Assembly: GCF_047948215.1 (NCBI RefSeq)
Contig: NC_134455.1
Span: forward strand, 72,627,689 to 72,691,688
Length of the DNA stretch: 64,000 nucleotides
Source: Lycorma delicatula
Taxonomy: Eukaryota > Arthropoda > Insecta > Hemiptera > Fulgoridae
Direction: 5' to 3'
Made by a program: the position numbers and the translations under genes. Below are positions 61,940 through 64,000 of the stretch, piece by piece; the first letter of the stretch is position 1; each line of letters begins with the position of its first letter. The notes beneath the pieces are model-generated. The model did not search any database. It had not been told where the DNA came from and saw nothing but the letters and a program-made list of their open reading frames with translations.

Positions 61940-62940
61940 GCGATAGTCCTTCTGGAATTAGATTATAGGACTGTAATGCCTCATTTTGGCTATTTGCAAT
62001 CTTGACTATTGTTTTTTTTTGTTTTTTATTTTTAATGTTCCGTAACTTAATAATAATTCAATAATTCATTATTTCTGCCAATGACCGATTACAAGTTTTA
62101 TAAATTGAAAAATAGCTATTAAGTTATAAAAAAAATATTTTACTAATTTATTTAATAATTATTATATTACTTTAGAAATATGTTAATATTTTGAAAATTG
62201 TTTGTCAACCTTTTAACTTTGTTGTAAAATAACTAAAATTAATTAAGTTTTATCATAATTATATTGCTGTACACCTGGGGCTGCGTTTAATAAAATAAGA
62301 TTTTAATCGTAAAAATAATTAAGAGAAAAGGAATGTTTAAAAACGTAATGAAATTCAAAGGAAAAGTGAAACAAAAGGTCTTTCTTTTGTGCATTTTTAA
62401 TGATTATTTTTTGAAGTTATCTAAAGCAAGGAATTCTTTAATGTGATACGTTCAGTTCTTTATATCAGATTTAGAGATTGTAAAGAAATTATCAAACTAA
62501 TAAATTATAATTTAAATTAATATTATATATTAATTTTATTTATTTGAACCCTAATATCATAAAATATTGTCTTTTGTATTTTTATCAATTTATAATAAAT
62601 TAAATTTGATTTAAAAAAGTAAGTAGGAATTGTATAAGATCGATGATATGAATTCTTGTTTATTCTTACAGCCGAAGTTCACAAGATTTCCTATGGTATT
62701 CGATATTCTTAACTTACATATTGATTCCCTTACATCAAAATATTTGTAGTATTAATAAAAGTAACGATAATAACAACAGCCTTTGTTGTATCAGAACAAA
62801 AAATACAAAATCCATTAATAGCCTTGCTTAATAAATAAAAAATTCTACAATCAATTAGTATCTTAAACCACAGCCTATCTTAAAGTTACAAATTCAGCCG
62901 TCTATATCGTCCATGCCTATTGCCCATCGGGGAGCAGGAT
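61940..62940. other. AT-rich stretch, nothing recognised
   Basis: No coding or RNA signal. Confidence 0.4.
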
Positions 62941-63240
62941 CTTTCTTTCTTTTTCTGTTTAGTTTCCGAAACTACCGTATGGTATTAAGTCAGAGGATGA
63001 ATGAGGATGATATGTATGTATGTAAATGAAGTATAGTCTTCTACGTCTTAGGTCGACCGTTCCTGAAATGTGTGGTTAACTGAACCCGACCTCCAAAGAA
63101 CGCTGGTGTCCACGATCTACTCAAATCCGTATAAAATTAACTGCCTTTACTAGGATTTGAAGCTTAGAACTCTCGACTTCAAAATGAGTTGATTTGGGAT
63201 GACGAATTCACCACTACACCAACCCCAACCCACCGGGTTT
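62941..63240 (-). repeat. SINE family S1, copy 2 (fullest)
   Basis: Minus strand, head to tail: a tRNA-like head with GGTGTAGTGGTGAATTCGTC (A box) and AGCTTCAAATCCTAG (B box), the body shared with copy 1, then ATCATCCTCATTCATCCTC and a CAGAAAAAGAAAGAAAG tail. About 300 bp. A tRNA-derived SINE transcribed by RNA polymerase III and mobilised by a LINE. Confidence 0.85.
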
Positions 63241-63298
63241 AGAAGAAGCTGTTTTTTTTTTACAAATACTATATACAACATTAAACATTTTTACTTCT

Positions 63299-63478
63299 GT
63301 CTTTTCCTGTTTAGCCTCCGGTAACTACCGTTCAGATAATACTTCAGAGGATGAATGAGGATGATATGTATGAGTGTAAATGAAGTGTAGTCTTGTACAT
63401 TCTCAGTTCGACCATTTCTGAGATGTGTGGTTAATTGAAAACCCAACCACCAAAGAACACCGGTATCCACGATCTAGT
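63299..63478 (-). repeat. SINE family S1, copy 3 (5'-truncated)
   Basis: Same body and tail as copy 2 (GAGGATGAATGAGGATGATA on the plus strand and the CACGATCTA edge), same orientation, about 60 bp away. The tRNA-like head is missing, as in 5'-truncated target-primed copies. Confidence 0.85.
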
Positions 63479-63531
63479 ATTCAAACATTTATTACTACAA
63501 TTAAATATAATATTATACATAATAAAAATAA

Positions 63532-63715
63532 GCCGACCTCCGTGACAGAGTGGTAGCATCTCGGCCTTTCATCCGGAGGTCCCGGGTTCAAATCACGGTC
63601 AGACAAGACATTTTCATTCACTACAAAATTCCATTTCCATACCCCACGCACAAGCTTCAAGGTTATGTAATAATATGAAGAAAAAAAAAGTTATTGAATA
63701 ATAAAAAAAAAAAGG
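63532..63715 (+). repeat. Second tRNA-derived SINE (family S2), not a functional tRNA
   Basis: A tRNA-like head (63532-63606) with A-box region GACAGAGTGGTAGCATC and B box GGGTTCAAATC. The acceptor stem pairs only partly (GCCGACC against GGTCAGA) and the T stem is imperfect. An anticodon-like loop CTTTCAT is present. It is followed by a non-tRNA body and an A-rich tail near 63690-63712. I call a SINE rather than a tRNA gene. Confidence 0.75.
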
Positions 63716-64000
63716 CACTGATATCAAGTAAAATATATAATAAAAAACAAAACGTTATTATTAAAAAATATTTAGGTTTATTTCTAAAACAACTAGTATC
63801 TAATAAACAATTTCCTTTTCACTAATATTACCGAAATTTCCATTACGAAGATTTTACTCGAGGCCACTGACCATCCCAAATGTTCCTTTATCGATAAAAA
63901 CTTTACAAAAAATAAGTGCAGTAGTTAAACTGATTAATTCCTAAACGTTATTACATATAATTGGAGAAGTACTCAACACATACGCACTGCAAATTTGAAA
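63716..64000. other. AT-rich end of window, nothing recognised
   Basis: No supported feature. Confidence 0.4.

Noticed and set aside
63532..63606. A functional tRNA gene
   Set aside because: B box and cloverleaf outline are present, but acceptor and T stems have mismatches and the sequence continues into a SINE body with an A-rich tail.

Overview
This window looks like a repeat-dense, AT-rich stretch of an arthropod genome, most likely an insect and possibly a hemipteran. The order is an inference from the mix of R1-clade and RTE-like LINEs, Tc1/mariner, hAT, Merlin and helicase-type remnants and tRNA-derived SINEs. There is no operon structure. The only host coding sequence I can defend is one CUB-domain exon at 12072-12279 with good splice sites. 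The rest fits intron or intergenic DNA filled with transposable elements (TEs) of different ages.

Layout. 1-14.3 kb: three copies of one ~640-bp interspersed repeat, a GC-rich LINE-like leader fragment (2.3-2.85 kb), a decayed Tc1/mariner-like transposase (3.2-4.3 kb), a long compound microsatellite (5.77-6.07 kb), a broken RTE-like LINE split by the ~640-bp repeat (7.5-9.65 kb), a mariner relic on the minus strand (10.7-11.7 kb) and the CUB exon. 14-44 kb: mostly AT-rich DNA with small TE remnants. These are a PIF1-like helicase tail (20.5-21.0 kb), a ZBED-type hAT with a recognisable terminus (30.6-31.9 kb), a perfect GC hairpin (33.25 kb) and a Merlin/IS1595-type transposase relic (38.8-39.25 kb).

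44.8-60.2 kb is a GC-rich nest of LINEs. A decayed R1-like element A is split in its endonuclease-RT linker by an opposite-strand RTE-like element (45.3-48.6 kb). Downstream lies a nearly complete R1-clade element (51267-56860) bounded by an 11-bp direct repeat. Its ORF1 is open. Its ORF2 overlaps ORF1 by 8 nt and is broken by a single in-frame TGA. A third, decayed R1-like element B (56.9-60.2 kb) follows. 60.2-64 kb: a tRNA-derived SINE family (three copies), a hAT transposase C-terminus, an RTE-like LINE 3' fragment and a second tRNA-like SINE.

I found no convincing novel gene system. The most interesting material is the near-intact R1-clade element, with its translation-coupling overlap, a His where the family has an endonuclease Glu, and a poly-G 3' end. 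The nested insertions, which give relative ages, and several perfect hairpins are also worth a look. All functional calls come from motif recognition by eye; no database search was run.
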